This document shows positions 44,819-54,614 of a stretch of DNA of 64,000 nt, piece by piece. Both the position numbers and the translations under genes were made by a program. The DNA lies in contig JANRLQ010000064.1 in the NCBI GenBank assembly GCA_033762375.1, forward strand, positions 40,656 to 104,655, in the 5' to 3' direction. The notes beneath the pieces were generated by a model, which saw only the letters and a program-made list of their open reading frames with translations, ran no database searches and was not told the origin of the DNA. How positions within the stretch are numbered: the stretch's first letter is position 1; every line of letters starts with the position of its first letter. The stretch is from RDXT01 sp033762375. GTDB taxonomy: Bacteria; Bacteroidota; Bacteroidia; J057.

Positions 44819-47239
44819 TCAGGCGGACAGTGCTTCAGCAGGCGGGAAACTGCGGATCACAATCTCATCAAAGTTTTTGTCCACCTCAAACGTATAGCGG
44901 CTCTCCTTGCCATTGGGTTTCCGCACACGGATTTTTTCGCCATCCGCCTCAATGATACCGGGCGTGAACGGAAACCCATGCAGAATAAAGCGCAGGCGGG
45001 CGTAGGCTGCATTAAAGCGGCCCTTGCGGCGCTGCTGGATCTGTACTTCATGGGGGCTGCCCGTCTGGGTCAGGGTGCGGAGCATGATATTCCCCTGCTG
45101 GTAATCATAATAGTCACCGGCATCCTCATACAACTGGCTGGAGCAGGACCCCTCTGCATAATACAGGTGCATGTCCAGCACCTCGATTTCTGTTTCGCCG
45201 ACGTACTGCATCACCGGGTAATGAGGAATGATGGCCCCGGCCCGTACAAACAGTGGCATAATGTCCAGCGGGGCATCTGCCCAGAACTCTTCCCGGCCCG
45301 TCGCGACGGCGTCCGTCCAGTAATTGTACCATTTGCCCTGGGGCAAAAACATACGCCGCCCCAGAACCCCTGGTGCCGCAATAGGGCACACCAGCAGCTG
45401 GTCTCCCAGCGCAAACTCCTCCATGCGGTAGAAGGTCTCAGGCTCCTCCTGATCCAAAAACACCAGTGACTGGATCATCGGGGTACCATACTCCGTATGC
45501 CGCCAAAACACCGTGTAGATATACGGGAGCAACTGATACCTGAGCTCAATGGCCCTGCGGATCGCCTGGGTATACGGCGCCCCAAAAGACCAGGGCTCCT
45601 GATCACCATAGTCTCCGGAGCTATGGGTTCTGAAAAAAGGATGCAGGACAGCCATCTGCATCCATCGGGTATACAGCTCACCATTGGTGTCGCCGATAAA
45701 CCCGCCAATGTCGGACCCGCAAAAAGAAATACCTGATACACTCAGCCGCTGACACTGGATATTGGCCATCCAGAGATGGTTCCAGGAGGCGAGGTTGTCA
45801 CCGGTCCAGGTCGCCGCATACCGCTGGAGTCCGGCATATCCTGTGCGCGACAACCCAAATGGGCGACGGGGAAAATTGCCTTTGTTGAGGCCCTCCCAGG
45901 TAGCGCGGGCCATCTGCATGCCATAGATATTGTGGGCTTTGCGGTGGCTGCACGGATGTCCATCATAGTCATGGCGCGTATCGTCCGGAAAAGTCCCCTG
46001 CTCCAGCACCACGGGTTCGTTCATGTCATTCCAGACCCCATGCACCCCTGCCCTGACAAACTCAGCCGTCAGGTCAGCCCACCAGGCGCGCACCCGTGGA
46101 TTGGTAAAATCCGGGAAGTGGCACATACCTGGCCAGACCTTGCCCTGCATCACGGGCCCGTCTGCCCGGCGGCAGAAGTAGCCTTTTTCGATGCCCTGCT
46201 GGTATACCTCATAGTGTTTGTCCACCTTGATGCCAGGGTCCAGGATCACAACAGACTTAAATCCATCGGACTCCAGCTCTGCCGTCATGCGACGGGGGTC
46301 AGGAAACCGGGTGTCATCCCAGGTAAAACACCGGAACCCCCGCATGTAGTCAATATCAATATGAATGGCATCACAGGGTATTTTTTCGGCCCTGAACCGC
46401 GCCGCCAGGTTTGTTACGACAGACTCCGGATAATAACTCCACTTGGACTGGTGATACCCGAGCGACCAGAGCGGAGGCAGATGAGGCCGGCCCGTGAGCT
46501 GGGTATATCGCTCGGCGACGGTGACCAGCTCGGGACCGTAGATAAAATAGTAGTTCATCTCCCCGCCTTCTGCGCCAAATGAGAGGATATCCCCCCGCTC
46601 GTGCCCAAAGTCAAACCGCGCCCGGAATGAGTTGTCAAAAAAGATCCCGTAGGCATGGTTGTGATGGAGTCCCATAAAAAACGGGATATTTTTATAGAGC
46701 GGGTCTGAGGTGCGCTCAAATCCATAGGTATCCGAGCCCCAGTTTTCGAAGCGGAGGCCCCGCATATTAAGACGCTCCGGCTTGTCGCCGAGGCCGAAGA
46801 AGTTTTCCTGCTCCTGGATTTTTTTACTACAATAGACGACATTCCCCCCGTACGTCTCATGCGGCTGCCACCCAAACCCCCGCTCGTCCTGAGAAATCAG
46901 CAGCCCGGCTTTGTTATAAAGGCTGATGTGCAGGGTACGGGAGATATGGCAGGAGAGAAGTGTCGTACGAATAATAAAGTCATCGCCGGATTCCTCCACC
47001 ACATACTCTCCGATAGGTACAGGCGCTCCCGCAGGCGTGGCAATGGCATACGAAAAATCATCATCAAACCGTCCCTCAGGCGCAAACCGGAACCGGATCG
47101 TATGCTGGTCACAGACCGTGACAGCCAGGGTCGTATCGGCACAGTAGAAAAAAATAATGTGATCAATGATCTCCCATTTTTCTACCAGTTGCGTATTGCG
47201 CTTGTTGGTTGCAGCAGAAGCGAATCGGTTAGGTTGCAT
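44819..47239 (-). CDS. Glycoside hydrolase family 31 (alpha-glucosidase type)
   Basis: Enzyme of 806 residues. The N-terminal beta-sandwich (about 20-210) leads into a (beta/alpha)8 barrel with the nucleophile Asp in VWNDMNEPVV near residue 404. The acid/base Asp is in TWTGDNLASWNHL near residue 479, and HPFFRTHS follows. A C-terminal beta-domain (DUF5110-like) follows the barrel. No signal peptide is seen, so it is likely cytosolic or periplasmic and acts on maltose- or isomaltose-like glucosides. It follows a BadF/GlcNAc-type kinase and a decayed GH57 gene in the same direction, suggesting a small sugar-use operon. Confidence 0.93.
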   Translation of the reverse strand: MQPNRFASAATNKRNTQLVEKWEIIDHIIFFYCADTTLAVTVCDQHTIRFRFAPEGRFDDDFSYAIATPAGAPVPIGEYVVEESGDDFIIRTTLLSCHISRTLHISLYNKAGLLISQDERGFGWQPHETYGGNVVYCSKKIQEQENFFGLGDKPERLNMRGLRFENWGSDTYGFERTSDPLYKNIPFFMGLHHNHAYGIFFDNSFRARFDFGHERGDILSFGAEGGEMNYYFIYGPELVTVAERYTQLTGRPHLPPLWSLGYHQSKWSYYPESVVTNLAARFRAEKIPCDAIHIDIDYMRGFRCFTWDDTRFPDPRRMTAELESDGFKSVVILDPGIKVDKHYEVYQQGIEKGYFCRRADGPVMQGKVWPGMCHFPDFTNPRVRAWWADLTAEFVRAGVHGVWNDMNEPVVLEQGTFPDDTRHDYDGHPCSHRKAHNIYGMQMARATWEGLNKGNFPRRPFGLSRTGYAGLQRYAATWTGDNLASWNHLWMANIQCQRLSVSGISFCGSDIGGFIGDTNGELYTRWMQMAVLHPFFRTHSSGDYGDQEPWSFGAPYTQAIRRAIELRYQLLPYIYTVFWRHTEYGTPMIQSLVFLDQEEPETFYRMEEFALGDQLLVCPIAAPGVLGRRMFLPQGKWYNYWTDAVATGREEFWADAPLDIMPLFVRAGAIIPHYPVMQYVGETEIEVLDMHLYYAEGSCSSQLYEDAGDYYDYQQGNIMLRTLTQTGSPHEVQIQQRRKGRFNAAYARLRFILHGFPFTPGIIEADGEKIRVRKPNGKESRYTFEVDKNFDEIVIRSFPPAEALSA

Positions 47240-47283
47240 ACAGAAATATACTTGCTTCAGATGAGGAGCTGATCGTCAATACA

Positions 47284-48135
47284 TTACCCCGCATTGGCCT
47301 GACGGGCATGAAAAGCTGGTAGCCGGTCTATCGGGTGTGCGATAGGTGGAGCGGGTTCCAGTCCGGCCAAATTGCACGAATATTTAAATATTTCATAGAA
47401 ATGAAAGCCGACAGAGCCTACGACTTCCAGCGGCAGGCGTCGGGCATCCGGCCATGCCCGTACCGTAGTTTGTAAAAAAAGATCAAACCGCGCCTGAATC
47501 AACGCCCGGACCTCGGGGTCATGCTGCCATCCGGCCAGGTATGGTGCCAGTGCCGCCAGTACCGCCTGGGGCCGTGGTGCCCGGTACACGTCTGTGCGCA
47601 GGTCCAACAAGGTTTTGCCGGTGACTGCCTCCAGTTCGAGCGTGTACCGGCGGGGAAGGCGGTCTTCGAGGAGGGCTTTCAGCAACGTTTTACCCAGGTC
47701 ACTGCCCCCGCCTTCATCTCCGAGGATGTATCCGTGCCCCCCCTGCCGGGCTACTACCTGGTCATGAGCGTACCAGCAGGCATTGGAGCCGGTGCCGAGG
47801 ATACAGACGATTCCCTCGGCATGTCCGGCCGCCCGCAGGGCTGCTTTGAGGTCATTGTCCACAAAAACCTGCGCATCTGGCCAGCAGGCCTGGAGTATCG
47901 CCGTGAGCTGGGCTACCTGCGGCGGGCCCCTGATGCCTGAGCCATAAAACCAAAGCGCAGTCACGGCCGATGCCTGCCCCAGTCCTTCGCACGCGCGTGC
48001 CGCCTGCGCCTCCAGCAGGGCCTGGGGCGTCACATGAGGATTCATCCCGCTGGTCTCCACCGCGGCCAGCACCGCTGCGCCCCGGCAGAGCCGCCAGGCT
48101 GTTTTGCTGGATCCGCTCTCTGCTATCAGTATCAT
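47284..48135 (-). CDS. BadF/BadG-family sugar kinase (N-acetylglucosamine kinase-like)
   Basis: ASKHA-fold kinase of 283 residues from the start at 48135 (MILIAESGSSKTAWRL); an upstream ATG at 48174 adds an unconserved leader. The phosphate-1 loop AESGSSKTAW, phosphate-2 region CILGTGSNACWY and the conserved GYILGDEGGGSDLGKTLL mark the BadF/BadG/BcrA/BcrD group that includes GlcNAc kinase. It lies 44 bases upstream of GH31, so glucose or amino-sugar released there could be phosphorylated here. The substrate is inferred only. Confidence 0.88.
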   Translation of the reverse strand: MILIAESGSSKTAWRLCRGAAVLAAVETSGMNPHVTPQALLEAQAARACEGLGQASAVTALWFYGSGIRGPPQVAQLTAILQACWPDAQVFVDNDLKAALRAAGHAEGIVCILGTGSNACWYAHDQVVARQGGHGYILGDEGGGSDLGKTLLKALLEDRLPRRYTLELEAVTGKTLLDLRTDVYRAPRPQAVLAALAPYLAGWQHDPEVRALIQARFDLFLQTTVRAWPDARRLPLEVVGSVGFHFYEIFKYSCNLAGLEPAPPIAHPIDRLPAFHARQANAG

Positions 48136-48191
48136 GCGGCGAAATATACGGAGGTAGTGATTGGTTTTTTGCACCTGTTTGCTGCTACCTC

Positions 48192-49070
48192 CTACAAAAA
48201 CACCTGATCGGCAGCAGTGTCCATCCCCAGACGTAACCAGGCATCCTCCAACTGATGCATGGCCGTCAGATAGGCCTCCGTGGGTGACAAAAAAGGCGAA
48301 GGCCAGGCATATACCCCGCGTGGATCAGGGCCCAGCCAAAAAAACATATCTGCCCGGAAGAGGGGTGCCAGCGCCGTCCGAATAGCTGGATCAGGACAGG
48401 CATGTGCTGCCCTGGCGAGATGCTGAAGCCGAGCCAGGTACTCAGCCTGCATGGGATTCAGGTCAAATACCAGGGCAGGTGCCTGGTCGGCTGGCGGGCC
48501 CATTTTGAGGAGATGGCGGGCATTATCAAGCCGAATCAGGGGATCCGTGCCGGGAGACCAGGCCGATGTGAGCCCCAGTCCGGGTACAGCGGCGAGGGTA
48601 TAGGTCAGGCCACCGTCCCACGCAAAGGATATGCCCCCTGGCAGGATCGCTTCGGAGGGGCGTGTCCAGAACCAGGCAAAAAGCAGGTCCCGGTTTTTAT
48701 TGACCTCGTCGGCCAGGGTAACCTCGTTGGGTGCTGCCAGGCTGTAGTCATCCGGGATCAGGACAGGTGTCAGGGCGCCTGTATTCACGAGGGCGATGAG
48801 CTTGCGCAAAAAAACTTCCCGATGCAGCCTCAGCCAGGCCAGGGTATGGTGTTCAATCGAAAAAAAAGCACGCATGGTCCCACTGCCCTCGGCATAACGG
48901 GCTTCCAGCCAGGTCAGCAGGGGCTCCCACCAGGTATCCACGATAGCCTGATATTGGATGTCTGCCTGCTGCTCATCTACATAGGGCCTGCCATGACCCA
49001 GGTCAAAAAAACCAAAGGGCCGATACACAACCGGCAGCACCCACTCCAGATACAGACGCACTTCAGGCAT
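48192..49070 (-). CDS. Degenerate GH57-like protein lacking catalytic residues
   Basis: Protein of 292 residues. The N-terminal segment mirrors GH57 alpha-amylases: VYRPFGFFDLG, then AFFSIEHHTLAWL, then LVNTGALTPVLIPDDYSL. The C-terminal segment LFRADMFFWLGPDPRGVYAW, followed by PSPFLSPTEAYLTAMHQLED, matches the family's end (usually ...DHFYYM...FNPYESPYEAF). The middle is shortened by roughly 100-150 residues compared with the usual 400-480, and where NTELIY should carry the nucleophile Glu the sequence is LPGGISFAW. It therefore looks catalytically dead. It sits between the kinase and the radical SAM gene in the same direction. The relation to GH57 is my own reading and needs a profile search. 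Confidence 0.55.
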   Translation of the reverse strand: MPEVRLYLEWVLPVVYRPFGFFDLGHGRPYVDEQQADIQYQAIVDTWWEPLLTWLEARYAEGSGTMRAFFSIEHHTLAWLRLHREVFLRKLIALVNTGALTPVLIPDDYSLAAPNEVTLADEVNKNRDLLFAWFWTRPSEAILPGGISFAWDGGLTYTLAAVPGLGLTSAWSPGTDPLIRLDNARHLLKMGPPADQAPALVFDLNPMQAEYLARLQHLARAAHACPDPAIRTALAPLFRADMFFWLGPDPRGVYAWPSPFLSPTEAYLTAMHQLEDAWLRLGMDTAADQVFL

Positions 49071-49124
49071 AGCGGGGATTTATCCTAAAGATAGGCATAA
49101 ATCGGGCTTCCTGCGCAGGCAGGC

Positions 49125-50186
49125 TCAAAACAACGAAAGCTGCCCCCGTGGCGGCACCCGAAAAAGGCTCAGATCATAGCCTGGCATCTGCCTGTCCTTC
49201 AGGTACTTCTGTCTGGAGAGCTGAAAAAGATGGCGGACCGACTCGGCCAGCGCGCCTTCTCCGCGCATTCGTTTGCCGAATCGTTTTTCCTCCAGCGAGC
49301 CTCCGTGACAGTCGCGGATCTGGTTCAGGACTTTGTCGGCCCGGTCAGGCAGGTGATGCCGGATCCACTGGGTGAATATGTCGCCGACCTCGTCATTGAG
49401 CCGCACGAGGGTATAACCTGCCGCCAGCGCCCCCGCATCGGCAGCTGCCTCCAGAATGGCAGGTATCTCGTGGTTGTTGAGTCCCAGGATGATAGGTGCG
49501 ACCATGACCCCTGTCGGGATCCCGGCCGCCGTCAACTGCCGGATGGTCTCCAGTTTGCGGGCTGCCGAAGCCGTGCGGGGCTCCATGATCCGGCGCAGGT
49601 CTTCGTCGAGGGTGGTAATGGATATGTATACATGGGCCAGCCGCTGTGCAGCCATCTCGGCCAGGATGTCTATGTCACGGGTGATCAGGCTGTTTTTGGT
49701 GATCATCCCCACCGGATGCCGAAACGACCGGAACACCTCCAGGCAGGCGCGGGTGAGGCTGAGTTGCCGCTCGATGGGTTGATAGCAGTCTGTATTACCC
49801 GAAAACATAACGGATGCCGGGGTATGACCTGGCTTGCTCAGGGTCGCGTCCAGGAGCTCGGCGGCATTTTGTTTGACGATGATGATCCGCTCAAAATCCA
49901 GGCCGGGGCTCATGCCCCACCAGGCATGGCTGGGCCGGGCATAACAATAAATGCACCCGTGCTCACATCCCTGATAAGGATTGATAGACAATGACAGGGG
50001 AATATCAGGGCTTTTGACCTCATGGAGGATCGTGCGGGCGTGCTCGTACCGTATCTCGGTGCGTGCATCAGGCGCAAAGGGCTCATCCAGCCCGTCATCG
50101 GTATCGGTATTCAGGGACTGCTTCTGATACCGGTTAGGGGGATTGACCTGAGCACCCCTGCCTTTGAGCGGGGCATGAAACTCCAT
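49125..50186 (-). CDS. Radical SAM protein of the PA0069/SplB-like family
   Basis: Radical SAM enzyme of 353 residues from the start at 50186 (MEFHAPLKGRGAQVNPPNRY); an earlier ATG at 50282 would add a spurious hydrophobic leader. The 4Fe-4S motif is GCEHGCIYCYARP (Cys-x3-Cys-x2-Cys). SVMFSGNTDCYQPIERQL and GMITKNSLITRD are also typical of this family. The reaction is not established; relatives resemble spore photoproduct lyase. It would be a client of the SUF machinery. The 54-base gap to the GH57-like gene allows cotranscription. Confidence 0.9.
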   Translation of the reverse strand: MEFHAPLKGRGAQVNPPNRYQKQSLNTDTDDGLDEPFAPDARTEIRYEHARTILHEVKSPDIPLSLSINPYQGCEHGCIYCYARPSHAWWGMSPGLDFERIIIVKQNAAELLDATLSKPGHTPASVMFSGNTDCYQPIERQLSLTRACLEVFRSFRHPVGMITKNSLITRDIDILAEMAAQRLAHVYISITTLDEDLRRIMEPRTASAARKLETIRQLTAAGIPTGVMVAPIILGLNNHEIPAILEAAADAGALAAGYTLVRLNDEVGDIFTQWIRHHLPDRADKVLNQIRDCHGGSLEEKRFGKRMRGEGALAESVRHLFQLSRQKYLKDRQMPGYDLSLFRVPPRGQLSLF

Positions 50187-50373
50187 ATACCAACCATTAG
50201 AAATCGCTAATATAATGAGAAAAATAAATATTTTCAAGTCAAAAACCCAATATTTAACTCTTTTTACCAATAAAAAACACAAAAATTAACCTAAACGAAA
50301 AAAATAGCCCTTTAGTATAGTCGCCTGTGGGGAAAACCACCAGATCATACATATATCTTCATACGTTGTGTAC

Positions 50374-50907
50374 ATGTCGTTTGAATTTCAACCTCCCCTG
50401 CTGGCTGATTCCCTGGTGATGCTTCGCCCCTTGCAGGTATCTGATTTTGAAGCCTTATACGCAGCGGCATCAGACCCGCTGCTGTGGGCCCAGCACCCCA
50501 ACCCCCTTCGGTACCAGCGTGAAGTATTTGAGGTGTATTTTCAGGGGGCAATGGCATCCGGGGGGGCGCTGTTGATTCAGGAGGCCGCTACGGGTGAGGT
50601 CATCGGGAGTTCACGGTACTACGACCTTGATTTTCCACATCAGGTGGCGATCGGATACACCTTTGTACGGCGGGACTGCTGGGGCCGCGGGCATAACCAT
50701 GCCGCCAAAAGGCTGATGCTGGCGCATGCCTTCCGATGGGTGGAGCAGGTGATTTTTCATATCGGGGCACAGAATATCCGATCGCAGGTATCTATCCAGC
50801 GGCTGGGCGCTATCCTGACGGGGCAGGAATCTGTTTCCTATTACGGCGAACCACCCGTACTCAACCACGTGTACACCATCCGGCGGGCTGACTGGCCTGT
50901 GTCATAA
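50374..50907 (+). CDS. GNAT-family N-acetyltransferase (RimJ/RimL type)
   Basis: Acetyltransferase of 177 residues from the ATG at 50374 (MSFEFQPPLLADSLVMLRPL). GSSRYYDLDFPHQVAIGYTF and the acetyl-CoA loop VRRDCWGRGHNHAAKRLM match the RimJ/RimL subgroup, as does the closing VQRLGAI-like SIQRLGAILTGQE. The substrate is unknown; relatives acetylate ribosomal proteins or small molecules. It is a single gene, with no informative neighbour. Confidence 0.9.
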   Translation: MSFEFQPPLLADSLVMLRPLQVSDFEALYAAASDPLLWAQHPNPLRYQREVFEVYFQGAMASGGALLIQEAATGEVIGSSRYYDLDFPHQVAIGYTFVRRDCWGRGHNHAAKRLMLAHAFRWVEQVIFHIGAQNIRSQVSIQRLGAILTGQESVSYYGEPPVLNHVYTIRRADWPVS

Positions 50908-51034
50908 ATCTCCGTTGATTACCCTTACATAAACCATGAATTATGTAACTTGTACTTTCTTAGGCTGATGCGAGCACACTTATTTTCCTGATTTTTCTTT
51001 GTTTCCTTACCAACATCTGACTTTACCTTCTGAC

Positions 51035-54000
51035 ATGCTACAACATTGGTTTAAAACAGGTGCCTTGCTGCTGAGCTTGCTCCTGCCATCTGTCCTATCC
51101 GCCCAATCCCCCCGGGAGGCGGCATCGGCCTACCTGACCAAACAAGCCACGTCCCTGGGGTTGAAAACGGCTGATATTGAAGACTGGATCATCACAGATG
51201 CCTATACGAGCCGCCATAATGGGGTGACGCATATCTATCTGCGGCAGCGGTACCAGGGTATTGAGATCAGCCAGGCCAATCTCAACCTTAACCTCACCCA
51301 AGAGGGCCGGATATCAAGTGCACACAGTGCTTTTGCTGCTAATCTGGCAGAGACCATCCAGACCAGTACGCCTTCGCTGACCGCAGAGGCAGCCTTCAGG
51401 GCAGCGCTGGCCTATGTCGGCTACGAAACCCAGGACGCATTACCCGTGCTGAAAACCCTGGAGGGTCCGGCACAGGAGGTGCTTTTTGCCCCCGCCGGTG
51501 TCTCCCTGGAGCCTGTACCGGTCAAACTTACCTACCACCTGGCCCCTGCCTCCCATACGATCCGGCTGGCCTGGCTGGTACGTATCTATGAGACCAATGG
51601 CCAAAACTGGTGGAGCCTCTGGGTGGACGCCACAACAGGTGAAGTCCTCCACGAAGAAAACTGGATCGTACACTGCTCCTGGGAGCCTGCCGGCGGTGCC
51701 CTCTCCTGCACAGACGCGGACCACCTGCACCACAGTGCACCCGCAGACCTGTTTGCCCCGGAGAGCATCCAGCAGATCGGGACCTACAATGTGTTTCCGG
51801 TACCTGTGGAGAGTCCCAGCCACGGCCCCCGTTCCCTCCTGACTGACCCGGCTGATCCGATTGCTTCTCCTTTTGGGTGGCATGATACCAATGGACAGGC
51901 TGGTTCGGAATTTACCATCACCCGCGGCAATAACGTATATGCTGCCGATGACCAAAACGCTGATAACCAACCCGGCTACAGCCCGGACGGAACGGCCCTG
52001 CTGAATTTTGACTTCCCGCTTGATCTCAGCCTCACCCCTGCTTCCAACCTGGATGCGGGCATCACCAACCTCTTTTACTGGAACAACATGATGCATGATG
52101 TCTGGTATTATTATGGATTTGATGAGGTAAGCGGGAACTTTCAGCAAAACAACTACGGAAACGGCGGCGCTGGCAATGACTATGTACAGGCAGATGCCCT
52201 CGACGGGAGCGGCACCAACAATGCCAACTTCGGCACCCCGCCCGACGGACAGAATCCCCGGATGCAGATGTTTATCTGGACCAACAGCAATGCGACCAGC
52301 GAATACCTGACCATCAACAGCCCTACCGCGATTGCAGGACCGTACTCGACTGGCGGAGCAGGGTTTGGTCCGGGTGTGCCCACGACCCCGCTGACGGCGG
52401 ATATTATCCTGGCACAGGACGGTACCGGCAACAGCCAGGGTTGTAATGCCCTGACGATCAATGCGACCGGCAAGTTTGTGCTGGCTGACCGGGGCAATTG
52501 TCCTTTTGCTACCAAGGTCCTCAATGCCCAGAATGCCGGAGCCGTAGGGGTCATCATCGCCAACAATACCGGCGGCGGTGTCTTCACCATGGGAGGCTCC
52601 AATCCAAGCATCACCATCCCCTCTGTTATGGTCAGCCTCGCTGACGGCAACCAGATCAAAGCCCAACTCGTCAACACTGTCAACGGTACCATGGTGGACA
52701 ATGCAGGCGGTATCCCGGGATTTGACAGCGGCCTCGACAACGGGGTGATCGCCCACGAATATACCCACGGTATCTCGACCCGCCTCACGGGCGGCCCCTC
52801 CAACTCTGGCTGCCTCGGCAATGAGGAGCAGGCGGGAGAGGGCTGGAGCGACTGGTTTGGGCTGGCACTCTCCGTCAAACCCGGCGATGTAGCCACCACC
52901 CCACGGGGGATCGGCACCTACCTCATCGGCGAGCCAATCACGGGCACCGGGATCCGGAACTATCCCTACACCACCGACATGGGCGTGAATCCATCCACCT
53001 ATGACTATATCAAATTCCTGTCTGTGCCCCACGGGGTGGGTTCTGTCATGTGTACCATGCTCTGGGACCTGTACTGGGCCCTGGTGGATGAGTACGGATT
53101 TGATGCAGACCTGACAACCGGAAGCGGCGGCAACAACATGGCCATGCAACTGGTCGTGGACGGGCTGAAACTCCAGCCCTGCTCACCTGGATTTGTAGAT
53201 GTGCGGGACGCGATCCTGGAGGCCGACCAGCTCAACTATGCCGGAGCCAACCAGTGTCTGATCTGGAGTGTATTTGCTCGTCGGGGCCTCGGCTACAGCG
53301 CCAACCAGGGCTCCAGCAGTGACCGGAGTGACGGCGTAGAAGGGTATGACCTCCCGCCTACCTGTACGCCTATCCTGTACATGGAAAAAACAGCCTCTCC
53401 TGACCGCGTGCCGGCTGGTGATACCATCACCTATCAGCTCACGATCACCAATTATAACCCGGATGTCCAGACCAACCTGGTCGTGACCGACACCCTCCCG
53501 ACTTATGTCACGTATGTCCCCGGCTCCGCTACCTGCACAGCAGCCGAAAGCGGTGGGGTGCTCACCCTCTACATTGACTCGCTCGAAAACCGGCAGACCC
53601 TGGTCTGTACCTTCAAGGGTGTCGTAGACCCCAATGCACCGTTTTCGACGGTTTCGTTTTTTGACGACATGGAAGACAGCACCCTCAATGCCTACCTTGT
53701 CACCTCCAATGTCGGAACAGACAAGTGGAAGCGCAGCCCGGCGCTCACCCATAGCGGAACCCAGGCCTGGTTTGTCCCCAATGCGCCCAACCTGAATGAC
53801 CAGGCCCTGATGAGTCCCGGCGTGACCCCTGACTCAGCAGGCGTATTTTCCTTCTGGCACTGGTATGATACGGAGACCGGCTGGGACGGTGGATTTGTAG
53901 AGATCCTGCCTACCCTGGTCGGTGCGTGGACTGATGCAGCGCCGTATTTTATCGAAAATGGCTATGACAATATCGTCGGCACCAACAACCCGGTCGGAGA

Positions 54001-54541
54001 GCGGGATGTATTTGGGGGTGACAGCAAAGGCTGGAAGCAGTCCCGGATTGACCTGAGCTCCTTTGCAGGGCAGGTAGTGTTTGTGCGGTTCCGGTTTGTG
54101 TCTGATGACAATACCGTCGAGACCGGCTGGTACCTGGACGATATCTCCCTCGGCAGCGAAGAGGTAGTCCTCAACGATGCCTGCGTGATCTCCAAGCAGG
54201 GCCTGAGCTGGTGTGATGCACAGGCTGCGCCTACCGTGATCCTCGAAGGGGTACTGGACACCACCACCAACTCGGTCTCTTCTCTGCTTGCCGCTGGTGT
54301 GCGTATGTACCCCAACCCTGCCTCCCAGGCCGTGACCCTGGAGTGGCTCCGCGATGAGCGCGCCCCCGTGACGGTCAGCATCCGCAACCTCGTAGGGCAG
54401 GAAGTCATCACCTGGTCGGCGCCTGCTGTGACCGCTGGCAGCCCGGTACGTATCCCGCTGGCAGAGCTGGCACGGGGGGTATATATCGTCACCCTTCAGA
54501 CCTCACAGGGACTGGCTGTCGAAAAATTGATGCTGGACTAA
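51035..54541 (+). CDS. M36 (fungalysin-type) metalloprotease with T9SS sorting domain
   Basis: Secreted zinc protease of 1168 residues. The start at 51035 opens the signal peptide MLQHWFKTGALLLSLLLP. An FTP-like propeptide (about 30-200) precedes the catalytic domain. The zinc site is IAHEYTHGIS near residue 573, with the third ligand Glu in GEGWSDWFGL. A PA (protease-associated) insert lies within the catalytic region (GKFVLADRGNCPFATKV). After the protease come a DUF11-like repeat (KTASPDRVPAGDTITYQLTI), a MAM-like jelly-roll (FDDMEDSTLNAY, SHSGTQAWFV-like) and a T9SS type A sorting domain (VRMYPNPASQAVTLEW). It is exported through the same system as the other cargo here. The substrate is presumably external protein. 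Confidence 0.93.
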   Translation: MLQHWFKTGALLLSLLLPSVLSAQSPREAASAYLTKQATSLGLKTADIEDWIITDAYTSRHNGVTHIYLRQRYQGIEISQANLNLNLTQEGRISSAHSAFAANLAETIQTSTPSLTAEAAFRAALAYVGYETQDALPVLKTLEGPAQEVLFAPAGVSLEPVPVKLTYHLAPASHTIRLAWLVRIYETNGQNWWSLWVDATTGEVLHEENWIVHCSWEPAGGALSCTDADHLHHSAPADLFAPESIQQIGTYNVFPVPVESPSHGPRSLLTDPADPIASPFGWHDTNGQAGSEFTITRGNNVYAADDQNADNQPGYSPDGTALLNFDFPLDLSLTPASNLDAGITNLFYWNNMMHDVWYYYGFDEVSGNFQQNNYGNGGAGNDYVQADALDGSGTNNANFGTPPDGQNPRMQMFIWTNSNATSEYLTINSPTAIAGPYSTGGAGFGPGVPTTPLTADIILAQDGTGNSQGCNALTINATGKFVLADRGNCPFATKVLNAQNAGAVGVIIANNTGGGVFTMGGSNPSITIPSVMVSLADGNQIKAQLVNTVNGTMVDNAGGIPGFDSGLDNGVIAHEYTHGISTRLTGGPSNSGCLGNEEQAGEGWSDWFGLALSVKPGDVATTPRGIGTYLIGEPITGTGIRNYPYTTDMGVNPSTYDYIKFLSVPHGVGSVMCTMLWDLYWALVDEYGFDADLTTGSGGNNMAMQLVVDGLKLQPCSPGFVDVRDAILEADQLNYAGANQCLIWSVFARRGLGYSANQGSSSDRSDGVEGYDLPPTCTPILYMEKTASPDRVPAGDTITYQLTITNYNPDVQTNLVVTDTLPTYVTYVPGSATCTAAESGGVLTLYIDSLENRQTLVCTFKGVVDPNAPFSTVSFFDDMEDSTLNAYLVTSNVGTDKWKRSPALTHSGTQAWFVPNAPNLNDQALMSPGVTPDSAGVFSFWHWYDTETGWDGGFVEILPTLVGAWTDAAPYFIENGYDNIVGTNNPVGERDVFGGDSKGWKQSRIDLSSFAGQVVFVRFRFVSDDNTVETGWYLDDISLGSEEVVLNDACVISKQGLSWCDAQAAPTVILEGVLDTTTNSVSSLLAAGVRMYPNPASQAVTLEWLRDERAPVTVSIRNLVGQEVITWSAPAVTAGSPVRIPLAELARGVYIVTLQTSQGLAVEKLMLD

Positions 54542-54569
54542 GACAGGCGCTTATCGCCGGATAACATAC

Positions 54570-54592
54570 AGGCCGCCCGATGGGCGGCCTGT
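54570..54592 (+). terminator. Terminator of the M36 protease gene
   Basis: CAGGCCGCCC (54570-54579) pairs perfectly with GGGCGGCCTG (54583-54592), with a 3-base loop; the outer ATA/TAT bases extend the stem. It lies 29 bases past the stop and may also serve the convergent gene at 54615. Confidence 0.75.
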
Positions 54593-54614
54593 TCTGTATG
54601 CGGGCGTCCGCACC

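Noticed and set aside
51440..53149. A 569-codon minus-strand frame opposite the M36 protease
   Set aside because: It has no start context or recognisable domain and lies fully inside a strongly supported gene. GC-rich third positions make such shadow frames common.
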